DNA of 64,000 nucleotides from NCBI GenBank assembly GCA_943789365.1, contig CALSTV010000001.1, positions 310,001 through 374,000 of the forward strand, given 5' to 3'. This stretch comes from an uncultured Flavobacteriaceae bacterium (lineage in GTDB: Bacteria; Bacteroidota; Bacteroidia; Flavobacteriales; Flavobacteriaceae). The notes beneath the pieces were generated by a model that was not told the DNA's origin, did not search any database, and saw nothing but the letters and a program-made list of their open reading frames with translations. The number at the start of each line of letters is the position of its first letter. Positions within the stretch are counted from its first letter, which is position 1. The position numbers and the translations under genes were made by a program. This document shows, one piece after another, positions 63,708-64,000 of the stretch.

Positions 63708-63715
63708 TATATTTG
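63708..63715 (+). promoter_or_regulatory. -7 element for tRNA-Leu
   Basis: TATATTTG matches TANNTTTG, 28 bases before the tRNA. TTT, one base off TTG, sits at the expected -33 position (63686-63688). Confidence 0.6.
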
Positions 63716-63742
63716 CAATCGAATAACATACCATATTCATTT

Positions 63743-63826
63743 GCACACATGGCGGAATTGGTAGACGCGCGGGCTTGAGGGGCTCGTGTCCGAAAGGACG
63801 TGGAAGTTCGAGTCTTCTTGTGTGCA
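63743..63826 (+). tRNA. tRNA-Leu (GAG)
   Basis: 84 bases with a long variable arm (TGTCCGAAAGGACG), as in leucine tRNAs. Acceptor stem GCACACA/TGTGTGC (7 bp) and discriminator A. Anticodon stem CGGGC/GCTCG with anticodon GAG at 63777-63779. T-loop TTCGAGT. No CCA encoded. Confidence 0.93.
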
Positions 63827-63926
63827 CTACTTCACCTTTTAGATTCCTTTTAGCACTATTGATTCAATTGAAAGATTTGAATTGTTTTCTGTGAAATTTG
63901 AATCCTTTTCTTTCTGGCAAGCTATT

Positions 63927-63934
63927 TATATTTG
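63927..63934 (+). promoter_or_regulatory. -7 element for the gene at the right edge
   Basis: TATATTTG matches TANNTTTG, 26 bases before the ATG at 63961. No TTG at the usual spacing. Confidence 0.5.
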
Positions 63935-63960
63935 ACTTCTAACGACTACAGAACTCAATT

Positions 63961-64000
63961 ATGAAAAAGTACTTTCTATACCTCACTATTTTATTTGTAA
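63961..64000 (+). CDS. Start of an exported protein (cut by the window edge)
   Basis: Only 13 codons are visible: MKKYFLYLTILFV, a typical basic start and hydrophobic signal-peptide core. A -7 element lies just upstream. The product cannot be named. Confidence 0.6.
   Translation, partial: MKKYFLYLTILFV

Noticed and set aside
63434-63778. 114-codon open frame reaching into tRNA-Leu
   Set aside because: It crosses the octamer repeat, the tRNA-Leu promoter and the tRNA itself, so it cannot be a real gene.

Overview
The window looks like chromosomal DNA of a marine member of the Flavobacteriaceae (Bacteroidetes). The reasons are: an AT-rich genome; a SusC/SusD pair; lipoproteins and proteins with type IX secretion C-terminal sorting domains; the housekeeping order bamD-rpoZ-coaBC-porD-recN; and promoters of the Bacteroidetes form (TAnnTTTG at -7, with TTG about 19 bases upstream where it can be found). 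I make no genus call.

Bases 1-17,880 hold a polysaccharide utilization locus (PUL). On the minus strand lie a partial GH117-like hydrolase, three paralogous small secreted helical proteins, a SusD lipoprotein, a SusC transporter, a frameshifted beta-helix enzyme gene, a GH29 enzyme and a large beta-helix protein carrying a T9SS signal. On the plus strand, divergent from these, lie a second GH29 and an S1 sulfatase that overlap by one base and end at a strong terminator. The enzyme set fits a sulfated algal polysaccharide, either an L-galactose/anhydrogalactose-containing red-algal galactan or a fucose-rich fucan. No regulator gene is visible. Bases 18,000-21,260 carry a second TonB-dependent receptor paired with a DUF4249 lipoprotein.

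Bases 21,300-26,330 hold murQ with a small membrane protein, a DinB-like protein, and a giant T9SS-exported BspA-like repeat protein with near-identical 75-bp internal repeats. Bases 26,470-34,030 are a surface-polysaccharide operon (YfhO-type protein, two GT4 glycosyltransferases, WecB, a flippase). Bases 34,195-45,205 are mostly minus-strand housekeeping genes: recN, porD, coaBC, rpoZ, bamD, dapA, clpS, prmA, tpiA, a thioredoxin and a lone OppB-type permease. Bases 45,385-54,504 run on the plus strand: uvrA, a LOG protein, a peptidase-like protein fused to an outer-membrane barrel, and a fused E1 2-oxoacid dehydrogenase. Bases 54,622-56,290 hold a lipoprotein gene and its decayed tandem copy. 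After these come DUF2851, a nitroreductase, pepD, an FKBP lipoprotein, an S4 protein, a PyrR-like phosphoribosyltransferase and aroK.

The right end holds tRNA-Lys(UUU), followed by a 144-bp tandem array. Each unit starts with the last 8 bases of the tRNA and carries an intrinsic terminator and a REP-like segment. Next come an octamer repeat, tRNA-Leu(GAG) and the start of an exported protein.

Two signals do not fit ordinary gene content: the 144-bp tRNA-terminator array, and degenerate 7-bp (sometimes 8-bp) tandem repeats at seven gene boundaries. Two genes are broken at homopolymers, which could be decay, phase variation or sequencing error.
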